A stretch of 18,100 nucleotides of DNA from a bacterium (GTDB taxonomy: Bacteria; B130-G9), in NCBI GenBank assembly GCA_021160245.1, contig JAGHCW010000030.1:1-18100 (forward strand). Reading direction: 5' to 3'. Made by a program: the position numbers and the translations under genes. The notes under the pieces were generated by a model, which had not been told where the DNA came from, searched no databases, and was given only the letters and a program-made list of their open reading frames with translations. Shown here one piece after another: positions 1 through 8,954 of the stretch. Numbering within the stretch: position 1 is the first letter of the stretch; every line of letters begins with the position of its first letter.

Positions 1-1
1 C

Positions 2-322
2 TATTCCCTACTTTCTCTATCGGCGGAGACCGCGATTTGCCGTTGCCCTCGTAAAGGCCCTTCTGGCCGCCTTCATATCATTGCCATCAACTCTCAAGGC
101 CCGCCGGTGGGTCCAATCTCGCCGGAAAGTGAGCGAAAGTGGCCTCCACAACCTGATCTACAGACGCCCCCTTATTATAGACTACTTCCTCTGGCGCAAG
201 CGCAGGTTCTCCCAGCTTCGCTTTCCAAGCAGCAGATCTCTGACAGATATGGAGAGGCAGCGCGGGACGAACTCGACAAGATCAGACGGAATGGCAACCA
301 AGGAATAGCAACCGAGATGTAA
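2..322 (+). CDS. possible C-terminal part of an unknown protein, cut by the window edge
   Basis: This frame is open from base 2 to a TAA at 320-322, 31 bp before the start of the DUF4282 gene. The last 30 or so codons encode a charged, helix-like tail (for example SDRYGEAARDELDKIRR) and use codons like those of neighbouring genes. The middle is proline-rich and the first 35 codons do not look like a real protein. A GTG at 107 could start a 71-residue protein, with only a weak AAGG upstream. I do not recognise it and assign no function. It may be the end of a gene that begins outside the window, or a chance open frame. Confidence 0.3.
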   Translation, partial: YSLLSLSAETAICRCPRKGPSGRLHIIAINSQGPPVGPISPESERKWPPQPDLQTPPYYRLLPLAQAQVLPASLSKQQISDRYGEAARDELDKIRRNGNQGIATEM

Positions 323-339
323 TATGAACTACTGCCCAA

Positions 340-346
340 AAGGAGG
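340..346 (+). promoter_or_regulatory. ribosome binding site of the DUF4282 gene
   Basis: AAGGAGG lies 7 bp before the ATG at 354. It decides the start: an ATG at 324 in the same frame has no such site and would add ten residues ahead of the family's normal N-terminus. Confidence 0.8.
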
Positions 347-353
347 GCACACT

Positions 354-647
354 ATGAACGTCCAGAAGGGCTTTTTCGCATCGCTTTTTGATCTCTCTTT
401 CTCCAATCTGATCACCACAAGAGTTCTTAAGTTCATCTACGTTCTCGCCATGATCGGCTCCGCGATTGTGACAATTGTTTACATCGGGGCTGCGTTCAGC
501 GCCTCAACTGGTTTCGGAGTTCTGGTGCTACTTCTCTGCCCGATACCCTTTCTTCTCTATGTGATACTGGCGAGGATCTGGATAGAGTTTATTCTTGTCG
601 TTTTCCGTATGGCAGATGACGTGAGGGAGATAGCAACTCGGAAGTAG
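354..647 (+). CDS. DUF4282 family small membrane protein
   Basis: This is a 97-residue integral membrane protein of the DUF4282 type, whose function is unknown. Residues 1-22 are an amphipathic N-terminal stretch (KGFFASLFDLSFSNLIT). A first hydrophobic segment covers about 25-47 and a second about 53-85. The C-terminal signature RIWIEFILVVFRMADDVREI, an arginine and glutamate inside the second hydrophobic segment followed by an acidic helix, is what makes the family recognisable to me. The start at 354 is set by an excellent AAGGAGG. It converges on the helicase gene, with 135 bp between the stop codons and no obvious hairpin terminator there. Family assignment is fairly sure; no job can be inferred from its neighbours. 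Confidence 0.82.
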   Translation: MNVQKGFFASLFDLSFSNLITTRVLKFIYVLAMIGSAIVTIVYIGAAFSASTGFGVLVLLLCPIPFLLYVILARIWIEFILVVFRMADDVREIATRK

Positions 648-782
648 GCGAGGGACTATACAATATATTGAATGCGAGAGAGCCGAACTACCATATATAG
701 ATTTCGAGCGCGCAATTGCACCTGCGTAATCATCAGTAGGCGAAAAGCAAGGGAGCACTCGTAGCAGGAAGAGGCAATCAGG

Positions 783-3503
783 CTATGCGACCACCCTCAC
801 ACGCTCTTTGGCCAGCGTGAGCCGATAGCCGACTCCGTATTTCGAGGCAAATAGGCCTCGGATCTCTTTCGGTGAGAGTTCCGCGGACACCTCGGCGGCG
901 GCAAGCATCGCTTTCAGGAGCTTGCCCTTGTGGTCGGCGATTTGCTTCTCATAGGGAAATGAATCCGGACTCGCGCTGCCCCATAGCGCCTCGTAAATCC
1001 GCTCTTTATGAACGAATCCTGGCGCGTGTTCCGCCAGCAGGCGGAGGAGCTTGAACGTTTTGGGAGTGAGAGTTGCGACGAGACCCTTGTAGGTAACGGA
1101 TAGGTTTGTGCAATTGACGGTCAGCAGGTTGTCCTCAAATTCTGCTTCCGGTGATTCGGTTGCAGCGATGTCGGGCTCAACGTGTTCTGCGTCCCGGTCT
1201 GCTTTCACGGGAACTTGAGGCGGCCTAAGGCCAAATCGGGACGCGAGCCTCGTTGCAGCTGGGAAGCCGACGAGCTCTGCGATGCGAGATGAATCGGTTT
1301 TACGGAGCTTAGAGACTGTTCGTATCTTTGCGTTAACGAGTTTTCGGATTCTCGGGCGGCCAAGCTGTGCGCCGAGGGCGTGCGAAAGGGGAATCGCGTC
1401 ATCCATAACTCCCAGTGAGAGCCTATCTACGAGATGCTCAAGGCCTTCGAGGGATTTCGCTGGCCAGTTGTAAAGCCTGCACATCTGAAGCAAAGAGTCG
1501 CAAAGCCAGGAATCCGTCTCACCAATCCGATGAATAAGTCCCGGCCACACATTATAGTAGCCGTGTTCAAGGTCAGAAAGCGGCGCCTCAGATATCCAGT
1601 CAAGCATAAGTAACGACCGCTTGATCGACCGCGTCTGGTCAAAGGAAGGGCGCTTTTCGCTGCCCAGTAGCTCCGCAATCATCGGGCGGTCCTGCGCCGC
1701 CTCATCTGCCGCCACAGTTCTCAAGCGCGCCACATACTTGTCATTCTGCCATTCGGAACGAGAGAGCGGAACGTAAACGCCAAGCGCATCGGTTGCAGAC
1801 GCAATGAGAAGAAGGAGCTCCAGAGTCGAGGGAAATATGCTTCGACTTTCCTTTGCCCAGCCGGCGAATGAGAGGCCAGTCCTTGCGGTAATGCTCGCCC
1901 TAGCAATTAGCAGACCTAGCTCCATAACCTGCAGGTTGTCCCCATGCTCAGAGTTTATGAGCTCCCAGTCAATGAGATTCTGTATTGCTTCCGAAATATC
2001 GAGCTCGAGTCTGCTTCTGGCGGCTTGGGGAGTGGGAGCTTGAGACTTGGCCCAGAAGTTTCGTCCGGTGTAAGTTGAGAGCAGAAACTCCGCGAGCTCG
2101 CTCCGGGCGCCCACGATGCGCGAGGCCAAGAGGTTCAGGATGATGTCCTCAAGCAGCATCTCATGGAGCCTGGGCATCGCCTCCTCAAAGCTACCGGTCA
2201 CATACATATCCGTAAGCCGCTTCACGTCGAACTCGGCAGAAGTTACAAGAAAGGAGCGGCCGAAGTCCGGCTCAAGCGATAGTCGCCCCGCGCGGCCGCT
2301 TAGGTTCTCATATTCCCCCCTGGTGATGTCCACGAGGTGCATCTGCTTAAACTCTTTGGAATATCGCCAGCGCTTGTGATCGATCAGGACGTTTTTTACC
2401 GGGAGATTGATTCCCATTCCCAACGTGGATGTTGAGAAGATAACGCGGACCTCCCCGCGGCGGACTCCGGACTCTATGGCCCGGCGCTGCTGATAGTCCA
2501 GATCGGCGTTGTGGAAGGCGATGCCGTTGGCAAGCAGCGAGAGCAGCAGCTCCTTTGATGACGACTCCTCAGTTAGGTCACGAAGCTGCTCAAGCGTGTG
2601 CTCGGCCGCCGGGATATGGCTCCGCTCAGCGAATGCTCTGGCCATCTCGATAGTGCTAGTTTTATCACGTAAAAATACGATACATTGCTCGTCCCGCCCA
2701 ACTAGCTCCTCCACCAGGGAAAGCGAGGCGCAGCTTATCGACATATCAGTCAATGAACCGAATTGCTCCTGCCCCTCTGCGCCCTCATTGTGCAGGATGT
2801 AGTAGAACGTGCCCTCGCAAAAGACGCCTTTGCGTAGCTCAACCGGCCTTGCGTGCTCCTCAAGCAACCGGGCGCCTGTCCATTCCCTGATGTCGCTGGC
2901 CTTCGATAGAACCGCGGAAAGCCCGATGAGCTGAAGCTTGCCGCCGATGCGTAAGATCTTGGACAGCAAGAGCTCCAGACGAGGCCCCCGAGTCTCATCC
3001 GACAGCATCTGCATCTCATCAACCACGACAACGCCGACGTTCTCAAGAATCGTGGGCCGCGTAAGAAGAAGCGAGTCCATCTTTTCAAAGACCACAATAG
3101 CGATGTCAAAGTCGCCCTCTTCAATCTGCCTATCGAACTCTCTTCTATCGCGTGATGAGACGACGGTTTTGAGTCCGATTCGGGCGTAATGGGCCTGGAA
3201 TTGGTCGAACTTTTCCTCTGCAAGCGACCTCAGCGGCAACAGGTAAAACGCCCTCGTTTTGCGCCTCGCAGCTCCGACGGCAGCCATCTCGCCGATGAAG
3301 GTCTTGCCGGAGGATGTTGGTGCGAATATAAGGAGGTTCTGACCAGAAAAAAGTCCAAACTCCGCAACGGCGCGGGCCTGAATAGGCAGCAGTTTCGGAT
3401 GAAACTTCCGCCATATATCAATTATCGCATCGTCGAAACCGTACGCCGCAAGAAGCGAGATGTCCATCCCTGGCGCGGCCTTGTCAGAACCACCGACGAT
3501 CAT
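783..3503 (-). CDS. Ski2/Hel308-like superfamily 2 helicase with C-terminal OmpR/PhoB-type winged-helix domain
   Basis: The product is a 906-residue ATP-dependent nucleic-acid helicase. Motifs seen: Q-motif-like region near 33-42; Walker A APTSSGKT at 61-68; motif II DEMQ at 162-165; motif III as SAV rather than SAT at 196-198; motif V around STSTLGMGINLP at 357-368; motif VI GRAGR at 403-407. Spacing and wording of motifs V and VI match Hel308/Ski2 proteins. Residues about 700-760 look like helix-hairpin-helix repeats, as in the Hel308 C-terminus. An acidic linker (about 765-792) leads to a winged helix at about 793-896 of the response-regulator effector type (LTPKTFKLLRLLAEH, then ALWG, ending YGVGYRL), with no receiver domain. 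AAGGAGG at 3516-3522 supports the first ATG. It is the last gene of the minus-strand run. Likely role is DNA repair or recombination; the target is unknown. Confidence 0.88.
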   Translation of the reverse strand: MIVGGSDKAAPGMDISLLAAYGFDDAIIDIWRKFHPKLLPIQARAVAEFGLFSGQNLLIFAPTSSGKTFIGEMAAVGAARRKTRAFYLLPLRSLAEEKFDQFQAHYARIGLKTVVSSRDRREFDRQIEEGDFDIAIVVFEKMDSLLLTRPTILENVGVVVVDEMQMLSDETRGPRLELLLSKILRIGGKLQLIGLSAVLSKASDIREWTGARLLEEHARPVELRKGVFCEGTFYYILHNEGAEGQEQFGSLTDMSISCASLSLVEELVGRDEQCIVFLRDKTSTIEMARAFAERSHIPAAEHTLEQLRDLTEESSSKELLLSLLANGIAFHNADLDYQQRRAIESGVRRGEVRVIFSTSTLGMGINLPVKNVLIDHKRWRYSKEFKQMHLVDITRGEYENLSGRAGRLSLEPDFGRSFLVTSAEFDVKRLTDMYVTGSFEEAMPRLHEMLLEDIILNLLASRIVGARSELAEFLLSTYTGRNFWAKSQAPTPQAARSRLELDISEAIQNLIDWELINSEHGDNLQVMELGLLIARASITARTGLSFAGWAKESRSIFPSTLELLLLIASATDALGVYVPLSRSEWQNDKYVARLRTVAADEAAQDRPMIAELLGSEKRPSFDQTRSIKRSLLMLDWISEAPLSDLEHGYYNVWPGLIHRIGETDSWLCDSLLQMCRLYNWPAKSLEGLEHLVDRLSLGVMDDAIPLSHALGAQLGRPRIRKLVNAKIRTVSKLRKTDSSRIAELVGFPAATRLASRFGLRPPQVPVKADRDAEHVEPDIAATESPEAEFEDNLLTVNCTNLSVTYKGLVATLTPKTFKLLRLLAEHAPGFVHKERIYEALWGSASPDSFPYEKQIADHKGKLLKAMLAAAEVSAELSPKEIRGLFASKYGVGYRLTLAKERVRVVA

Positions 3504-3546
3504 AGACTAGACGCTCCTCCTTATGCAGCCTGGCAAGCCGCCTCGC

Positions 3547-4689
3547 TCATTTGAGAAGTGACGATGAGATGATAAGTCGCATCACCTCCGATGTGCCCTC
3601 GTATATCTCAGTGACCTTTGCGTCGCGGTAATGCCTCTCAACGGCATAGTCCTTCATGTAGCCGTAACCACCATGTATCTGAACGGCGAGTCGAGTGGCC
3701 TCAACACAGGTCTCGGAAGCGAAGAGCTTGGCCATCGCAGCCTCCGTCGAGAATCTCTTGCCCGTCGATTTCACGTGCGCCGCCCGAAGCGTCAGTAGCC
3801 TTGCGGCATCGATCTTTGTCGCCATGTCGGCTATCATTATTTGGATGGCCTGAAAGAGGGCAATTGGCTTGCCGAATTGCTCCCTTTCCTTCGCGTACTT
3901 AACGCTTTCCTCGAGTGCTGCCCGGGCGATGCCGACGGCTTGACTTGCGATCCCGATTCTACTTGCGTCAAAGCCGCCAAGAGCTATCTTGAAGCCCTGC
4001 CCTTCCTCGCCGAGTCGCTGGTCCGCGGGGACTCTGCAATCGGTAAGAACGAGCTCTGCCGTGCCGGATGCGTTCATGCCCATCTTCTTCTCAACTGTGC
4101 CGATCTCAAGGCCCGGCGTGCCCTTGTGTATTATGAAGGCGGACAGGCCTCTATGGCCCTTCTCTCTATCGGTCGAGGCGAAGAGCATGATGATGTCTGC
4201 GAACGCTCCGCCCGACGCGAATACCTTATTCCCATTCAAAACGTAATCATCGCCGTCGCGAACGGCAGTCGTCTGAATGGCGCCCGCGTCCGAGCCCGCA
4301 TTCGGCTCCGTAAGCGAGAAACAACCGATAATCTCGGCAGTCGCAACGCGCGGCAGGTATTCTTGCTTCTGGGCATCCGTACCGAACTTGTAGATCAGCT
4401 CCCCAACTAGCGAGTTATGAATCGACACGAGCACGCCGCACGACGCCTCAGCCCTCGATATCTCCTCAACCACGAGCGCGTAACTGATGGGGTCCACCTC
4501 AGACCCGCCATACTCCTCGGGCAGCGTCATCCCCATGAGACCCAGCTCACCCATCTTCTTCAGTATCTCGGCCGGCCATAAACCCTCTTCATCGAGCTTC
4601 TGGGCTACCGGCTTGATCTCCTTCTCCGCGAAATCCCGAGCCATTGCCCGCATCATCTGTTGGTCCTCGGAGAGCTCAAAATTGATCAT
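3547..4689 (-). CDS. short-chain acyl-CoA dehydrogenase (butyryl-CoA dehydrogenase-like)
   Basis: This 380-residue FAD flavoprotein should interconvert a short acyl-CoA and its 2-enoyl-CoA, passing electrons to electron-transfer flavoprotein. Both classical family signatures are present: SLTEPNAGSDAG near 125-136, and the QIHGGYGYMKDY region near 335-350. The catalytic base is the Glu of IYEGTSEV, residue 364, where short- and medium-chain enzymes have theirs. Length is normal. One oddity is NKVFASGG where most relatives have a W-I-T-N-G type flavin-contact sequence. The start has AGGAG 11 bp upstream. It lies 66 bp after the hydroxyacyl-CoA dehydrogenase gene and probably shares its transcript. 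No etfAB genes occur in the window, so the electron partner and the direction (oxidation or butanoyl-CoA formation) cannot be decided. Confidence 0.93.
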   Translation of the reverse strand: MINFELSEDQQMMRAMARDFAEKEIKPVAQKLDEEGLWPAEILKKMGELGLMGMTLPEEYGGSEVDPISYALVVEEISRAEASCGVLVSIHNSLVGELIYKFGTDAQKQEYLPRVATAEIIGCFSLTEPNAGSDAGAIQTTAVRDGDDYVLNGNKVFASGGAFADIIMLFASTDREKGHRGLSAFIIHKGTPGLEIGTVEKKMGMNASGTAELVLTDCRVPADQRLGEEGQGFKIALGGFDASRIGIASQAVGIARAALEESVKYAKEREQFGKPIALFQAIQIMIADMATKIDAARLLTLRAAHVKSTGKRFSTEAAMAKLFASETCVEATRLAVQIHGGYGYMKDYAVERHYRDAKVTEIYEGTSEVMRLIISSSLLK

Positions 4690-4755
4690 TTGTGGATAAC
4701 TCCTATCTTCACCAATAAAATGAATAACGCAGCAAGTTAAGGACTCGCGACTTGC

Positions 4756-5604
4756 TCAATAGTCATAGAACCCCTTGCCGGATTTGCGGCCTAGATAGCC
4801 CGCGTCAACCATCTTTGTAAGAAGTGGACAAGGACGATACTTCGGATCGCCAAAACCATCATACAACACTTTCAGAATGAAGAGGCAGACGTCCAGACCG
4901 ATCAGATCGGCCAGAGCGAGCGGACCCATCGGATGATTCATGCCGAGCTTCATCACCGTGTCAATCGCATCAGCAGTCCCAACCCCCTCGTGAAGGGCAA
5001 ATATCGCTTCGTTAATCATCGGCATCAGCACGCGATTGGAGACGAAACCGGGCGCATCATTCACCTCAACCGGAGTCTTACCGAGCTTCTCGGAGAGCTC
5101 CTTGGTTATCCTGAACGTCTCGTCCGATGTCGCTATGCCCCTGATTATCTCGACCAGATTCATCAGCGGCACCGGGTTCATAAAGTGCATCCCGATGAAC
5201 TTGTCGGGGCGCTTCGTCGTGGCGGCCAACTTGGTTATCGAAATAGACGATGTGTTTGTGGCAAGGATAACCTCCGGGCCGCAAACCCCGTCTAGCTTCT
5301 CAAAAAGTGCCGTCTTGACCGCTAGGTCCTCAAAGGCCGCCTCGATCACAAAATCGGCGTTGGCGAAGGATGAAAGGTCTTCGGCCGGGCTGACGTTTGC
5401 CAGCGCCTTGTCCCTCTGCTCTTGCGTTATTCTCTCTTTCTTGAGAAACCGGTCCAGGCTTTTCTCGATGCCCTTAAGCCCGCGCTCGATGAGGCTCATC
5501 TCCCTGTCGTTCAGAAGCACCTTGTGCCCCGTGAACGCCAGCACCTGGGCGATGCCGCTGCCCATAGTCCCCGCGCCGATCACCCCCACTGTCCCAATTG
5601 CCAT
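4756..5604 (-). CDS. hbd: 3-hydroxybutyryl-CoA / 3-hydroxyacyl-CoA dehydrogenase
   Basis: The product is a 282-residue NAD(P)-dependent dehydrogenase that interconverts acetoacetyl-CoA and 3-hydroxybutyryl-CoA. The Rossmann dinucleotide motif GAGTMG is at 10-15. Active-site residues of the family are all in place: Ser119 (NTSS), His140 (GMHFMNP), Glu152 and Asn190 (GFVSN). The C-terminal helical domain ends in the usual [11 protein letters not shown]. Length matches the single-function clostridial Hbd / PaaH type and not the large bifunctional FadB type, which explains why no hydratase domain is attached. A strong AGGAGG lies 9 bp upstream of the ATG. It sits 42 bp downstream of the thiolase and 66 bp upstream of the acyl-CoA dehydrogenase, so the three are likely co-expressed. 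Confidence 0.95.
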   Translation of the reverse strand: MAIGTVGVIGAGTMGSGIAQVLAFTGHKVLLNDREMSLIERGLKGIEKSLDRFLKKERITQEQRDKALANVSPAEDLSSFANADFVIEAAFEDLAVKTALFEKLDGVCGPEVILATNTSSISITKLAATTKRPDKFIGMHFMNPVPLMNLVEIIRGIATSDETFRITKELSEKLGKTPVEVNDAPGFVSNRVLMPMINEAIFALHEGVGTADAIDTVMKLGMNHPMGPLALADLIGLDVCLFILKVLYDGFGDPKYRPCPLLTKMVDAGYLGRKSGKGFYDY

Positions 5605-5646
5605 ATCGGAAAACCTCCTATCTGAAATATATAGACTTTGAGTGTT

Positions 5647-6828
5647 TTACCTCTCCACGATCATCGCAACCGCGTTGCCGCCACCGAGGCAAAGCGCCGC
5701 GATGCCTCGCTTTAGGTCACGCGCCTCCATTTGATGGAGCAGCGTGGTCATTATCCTGGCGCCGGTTGCGCCGATCGGGTGACCAAGCGCCACAGCGCCT
5801 CCGTTGCAGTTGACCTTCGCGAGGTCCAGCCCCAGCTCCTCGCAACAGACAATGGCCTGAACCGAGAACGCCTCATTGAGCTCGACGATGTCGATATCGT
5901 CCAACGTCAGATTGGCCTTTTCAAGAGCCATTCTGATTGCCGGTACCGGCGCCAACATCACCATCTCCGGCGCCAGGCCACTCGTCGCATAGCTGACGAT
6001 CTTGGCCATTGGCTTCAGATTACGCGCCCTAGCTTCATCTGAACTCATGACGATGGCGGCCGAGGCGCCGTCGTTCACGCTGGGGGCGTTCCCCGCTGTA
6101 ACCGTGCCATCTTTCTTGAAGACCGGCCGCAATTTGGCGAGCTTCTCAACCGAAGTTCCGGCGCGTGGGCCTTCGTCCGTGTCAACAACAATTGGGGCGC
6201 CTCGCCGCTGCGGAATGGTGACCGGGACGATCTCTTTCTTGAATCTCCCGGCCTCAATCGCGGCCACAGCCTTTCGATGGCTGTTGTAGGCGTATTCATC
6301 CTGCCGCTCGCGGCTGACGCTGAACTTCTCCGCAATTATCTCGCCGGTGTTGCCCATGTGTTGGTCGTCGAACGGGCACCACAGCCCGTCGTGGATCATC
6401 AAGTCAAGGAGCTTACCATGACCCAGCCGGTACCCAAACCTCGCCTTTGGCAAAGCAAATGGGACGTTACTCATCGATTCCATCCCACCGGCGAAAACTA
6501 TCTTCGCGTCACCTACCTTAACCGCCTGATAAGCAAGGACGATTGCCTTCAAGCCTCCGCCGCAGACTTTGTTTATCGTAAGAGCTGCGACCGCGTCCGT
6601 CAGGCCGCCAAATAGGGCCGCCTGGCGCGCCGGGCACTGGCCTAGGCCCGCGCTCACGACGTTACTGATGATTATCTCATCGACCGCTTCGGGCTGCAGC
6701 CCGGAACGTCTCAGCAGCTCGTTCACGCAGACCGCGCCTAGCTTCGGCGCCGTGACGGCCGCAAGTGCGCCTCCGAGCGTTCCGACGGGTGTTCTAACCG
6801 CTTGTGTAATGACTATGTCTTGAACCAT
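5647..6828 (-). CDS. thiolase (acetyl-CoA acetyltransferase)
   Basis: A 393-residue thiolase that joins two acetyl-CoA into acetoacetyl-CoA or cleaves 3-ketoacyl-CoA. Catalytic residues fall where they do in biosynthetic thiolases: nucleophile Cys89 (INKVCGGGLKA), NEAF at 318-321, His350 (GHPIG) and the second cysteine Cys380 (ALCLGGGNA). The residue two after Cys89 is glycine where the family signature expects Ser or Thr. The frame is open 69 bp further upstream, to 6897, but that would overlap the end of ppiD. The ATG at 6828 follows a GGGAG and gives the normal N-terminus (MVQDIVITQAVRTPVG). It begins 22 bp after the ppiD stop, so it is probably on the same transcript. Substrate length cannot be told from sequence. 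Confidence 0.94.
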   Translation of the reverse strand: MVQDIVITQAVRTPVGTLGGALAAVTAPKLGAVCVNELLRRSGLQPEAVDEIIISNVVSAGLGQCPARQAALFGGLTDAVAALTINKVCGGGLKAIVLAYQAVKVGDAKIVFAGGMESMSNVPFALPKARFGYRLGHGKLLDLMIHDGLWCPFDDQHMGNTGEIIAEKFSVSRERQDEYAYNSHRKAVAAIEAGRFKKEIVPVTIPQRRGAPIVVDTDEGPRAGTSVEKLAKLRPVFKKDGTVTAGNAPSVNDGASAAIVMSSDEARARNLKPMAKIVSYATSGLAPEMVMLAPVPAIRMALEKANLTLDDIDIVELNEAFSVQAIVCCEELGLDLAKVNCNGGAVALGHPIGATGARIMTTLLHQMEARDLKRGIAALCLGGGNAVAMIVER

Positions 6829-6850
6829 ATCTGTCAAATCTCCCAAAGAA

Positions 6851-8794
6851 TTAGCGAGTGGGCGCGGCGCCTTTTGGGCTCCGGCCCTTCTTCGCAATCG
6901 ACGGGTCTATTTTTATCTCTGCTTTTTCTTTCAGGTCATTCAGCCATGCTGTGAGGAGTTCAGATTCCCTCTTAGAGCGAATCTTCTCTATTGTCTGCCA
7001 TTTGTCCTTTTGAAACTCCGCTTCATTAAAGGTCGTGTGCTCCAGCACCCCATAGACCACATAGCGATCTCGAACCTTAATCGGACCGCCAACATCCCCT
7101 ACCTTAGCAGCAAAAGCCGCCTCGATCAGCTCCTCGCTTCTGCCAATACCGCGGATATAACCTTTCTTGCCAAATTGCTCGGTCTCCTTAACCTCGTAGC
7201 TGAACTTCTTTGCTATCGCGTCAAATGACTTGAGGTCCTTGACCTGCTTGGCGAATTGGGCTGATTTGCGCTTCGCGATCTTCTCGCCCTCGTTTTTTAC
7301 CCAATCTCTTTTGACCTTGGTCTTGGCGTCCTCAAAGGGCATGACTATCGGCGTCTTTTCATCAAGCATCTTGATCAGATAATACTCGTCCCTCCCCTTG
7401 ACAGCTGGGCTTATCGCGCCCTTTGCAAGCCCCAATGCCGCATTAGCGAACTGATAGGAGCGACCGAGTCCCTCTATCTTGTCCGAACGCTTGAAGAAGC
7501 CCGTCGTCTTGAGCTGCATATTCTCAGCCTTGGCAAGCGCCGCAAGATCGCTCGTTTTTTCTACTTTCTCACGCGCCTTCTCAGCCGCTTGCTTAGCCAA
7601 TTCGAGCGCTTTTTCATCCACTAGCTTTGACTTCACTTCCGCGCTAACAGCCTCGAATTCTTTGGTCTCTGGCGGCTTTCTCTCCTCGAGTTTGATGATG
7701 TGGTAGCCGAACTGGGTCTTGACCACATCGCTAATCTCGCCCTCCTTGAGCGCAAATGCCGCTCGCTCGAACGGCTTTGCCATCTGTCCGCGGCCAAAAA
7801 ATCCCAGGTCTCCGCCCTTCGAGGCGGATGGACAATCGGAGTTCTCCTTGGCTAGTTTCGCAAAATCCTCGCCAGCCTTCACCCTCTCAAGAAGGCCCTC
7901 TATCTTCTTCTTGGCCTCATCGTCCAGCTTCTTCGTCGCGCCATCGGGGACCTTCACGAGGATGTGGCTCGCACGCACCTCCTCCTCTTTCTTGTAGTCC
8001 TTAACGTGCGCATCGTAGTAATCGAGCATCTCATTCTCCGTTACCTCGACACTGGCCTTGAATGCGCTGGGCTCGAAGACTAGATACTCGACATTCACCT
8101 CTCGCTCGCTCTTGTAGTTCTCCTTTTGCGACTCATAGAGCTTCTTCAAGTCTGCGTCGCTTGGCTTGAGCTTCCTGCCGAGATCGCGACCTCTGAACTC
8201 CACATATTTGCATTTCACCTTCTCACTCTTCTCGAGATACTGCTGCTTGACCTCCTCGTCCGTTACGCGAACGCTTGAGGTGACCAAGTTGCGAAGTCGG
8301 TCCACCTTCTGTCGCTGACGAATGCTATATTCATATCGCTCGGGAGGGATGCGGTTCATCGACAGGATCTTCATGTAGCGACTGGGGCTAAAATTGCCGT
8401 TCTCATCCTGAAAGGCCTTTGTCTTCTCAATCTCGGCCGTAACCTCAGCGTCTGTAACCACAATCCCCTGTCTTGTGGCCTCCTGCATCATCAGCCGACG
8501 CTGGATTAACTCCTGCAGCGCTCTGTTCTCGATGTCCAAGCTATCGAGGATCTCCTGAGTCATACGGTCTTTGTATATCTCTCGATAATACTCAGAATAT
8601 CGCCGCATCGCATCAATATACTCCTCGCGACCTATCTCATCGCCGTTCACTGTAGCGATGGCATCGCCACTTCTACCCTCAAGCCCCTGTTTGCCAGTGC
8701 CCCAAACCACGAATATGGTTCCGATAAACGCGGCTATGACAAGCCACAGGAATATCGAGAGCTTTTTCATGTGCTTGCGCATTGCTAACATCAT
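6851..8794 (-). CDS. ppiD: PpiD-like membrane-anchored periplasmic peptidyl-prolyl isomerase / chaperone
   Basis: This 647-residue protein is built like PpiD, an inner-membrane-anchored folding helper that meets exported proteins as they leave the Sec channel. A short basic N-terminus and one membrane helix (about 11-32) are followed by a SurA-N-type helical chaperone region (about 40-170). A parvulin domain covers about 273-371, from ASHILVKV to GYHIIKLEE. The C-terminal part, with [11 protein letters not shown] near 430 and [18 protein letters not shown] near the end, follows the E. coli PpiD pattern, and two further stretches (about 430-475 and 540-586) look like degenerate parvulin repeats. 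TAGGAGG lies about 9 bp before the ATG at 8794. A 160 bp gap separates it from cysS; no convincing promoter was found in that gap. Confidence 0.9.
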   Translation of the reverse strand: MMLAMRKHMKKLSIFLWLVIAAFIGTIFVVWGTGKQGLEGRSGDAIATVNGDEIGREEYIDAMRRYSEYYREIYKDRMTQEILDSLDIENRALQELIQRRLMMQEATRQGIVVTDAEVTAEIEKTKAFQDENGNFSPSRYMKILSMNRIPPERYEYSIRQRQKVDRLRNLVTSSVRVTDEEVKQQYLEKSEKVKCKYVEFRGRDLGRKLKPSDADLKKLYESQKENYKSEREVNVEYLVFEPSAFKASVEVTENEMLDYYDAHVKDYKKEEEVRASHILVKVPDGATKKLDDEAKKKIEGLLERVKAGEDFAKLAKENSDCPSASKGGDLGFFGRGQMAKPFERAAFALKEGEISDVVKTQFGYHIIKLEERKPPETKEFEAVSAEVKSKLVDEKALELAKQAAEKAREKVEKTSDLAALAKAENMQLKTTGFFKRSDKIEGLGRSYQFANAALGLAKGAISPAVKGRDEYYLIKMLDEKTPIVMPFEDAKTKVKRDWVKNEGEKIAKRKSAQFAKQVKDLKSFDAIAKKFSYEVKETEQFGKKGYIRGIGRSEELIEAAFAAKVGDVGGPIKVRDRYVVYGVLEHTTFNEAEFQKDKWQTIEKIRSKRESELLTAWLNDLKEKAEIKIDPSIAKKGRSPKGAAPTR

Positions 8795-8954
8795 CGGAAG
8801 TTACCTCCTATTAAAATGACCATTCTCCACGCGAAATGCCGACTAAGAAGACTTCCCATGCCGCGGCCTTCTCTAGCCAAGTGGCGCTCTCGAAGTCCGT
8901 CGCTTCCGAATTGCGCAAAGTACGCCTTCTTGAAGCGAAGCGAGCGGAGAATCA

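Noticed and set aside
81-308. Plus-strand frame of 75 codons near the left edge
   Set aside because: It overlaps the more coding-like frame 2-322 and has an arginine/serine-rich shadow composition.
648-782. Search for a bidirectional terminator between the convergent DUF4282 and helicase genes
   Set aside because: Only a short palindrome (CAATATATTG) was seen; no stable hairpin with a T-run.
2750-3223. Second minus-strand frame (157 codons) inside the helicase gene
   Set aside because: It is an out-of-frame shadow; the helicase motifs lie in the main frame throughout, so no frameshift is implied.
3841-4410. Long antisense open frame (189 codons) over the acyl-CoA dehydrogenase gene
   Set aside because: The minus-strand gene has full family motifs here; the antisense product resembles nothing and arises from codon bias.
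5036-5641. Antisense open frame of 201 codons over hbd
   Set aside because: It is serine-rich nonsense opposite a gene with intact catalytic residues.
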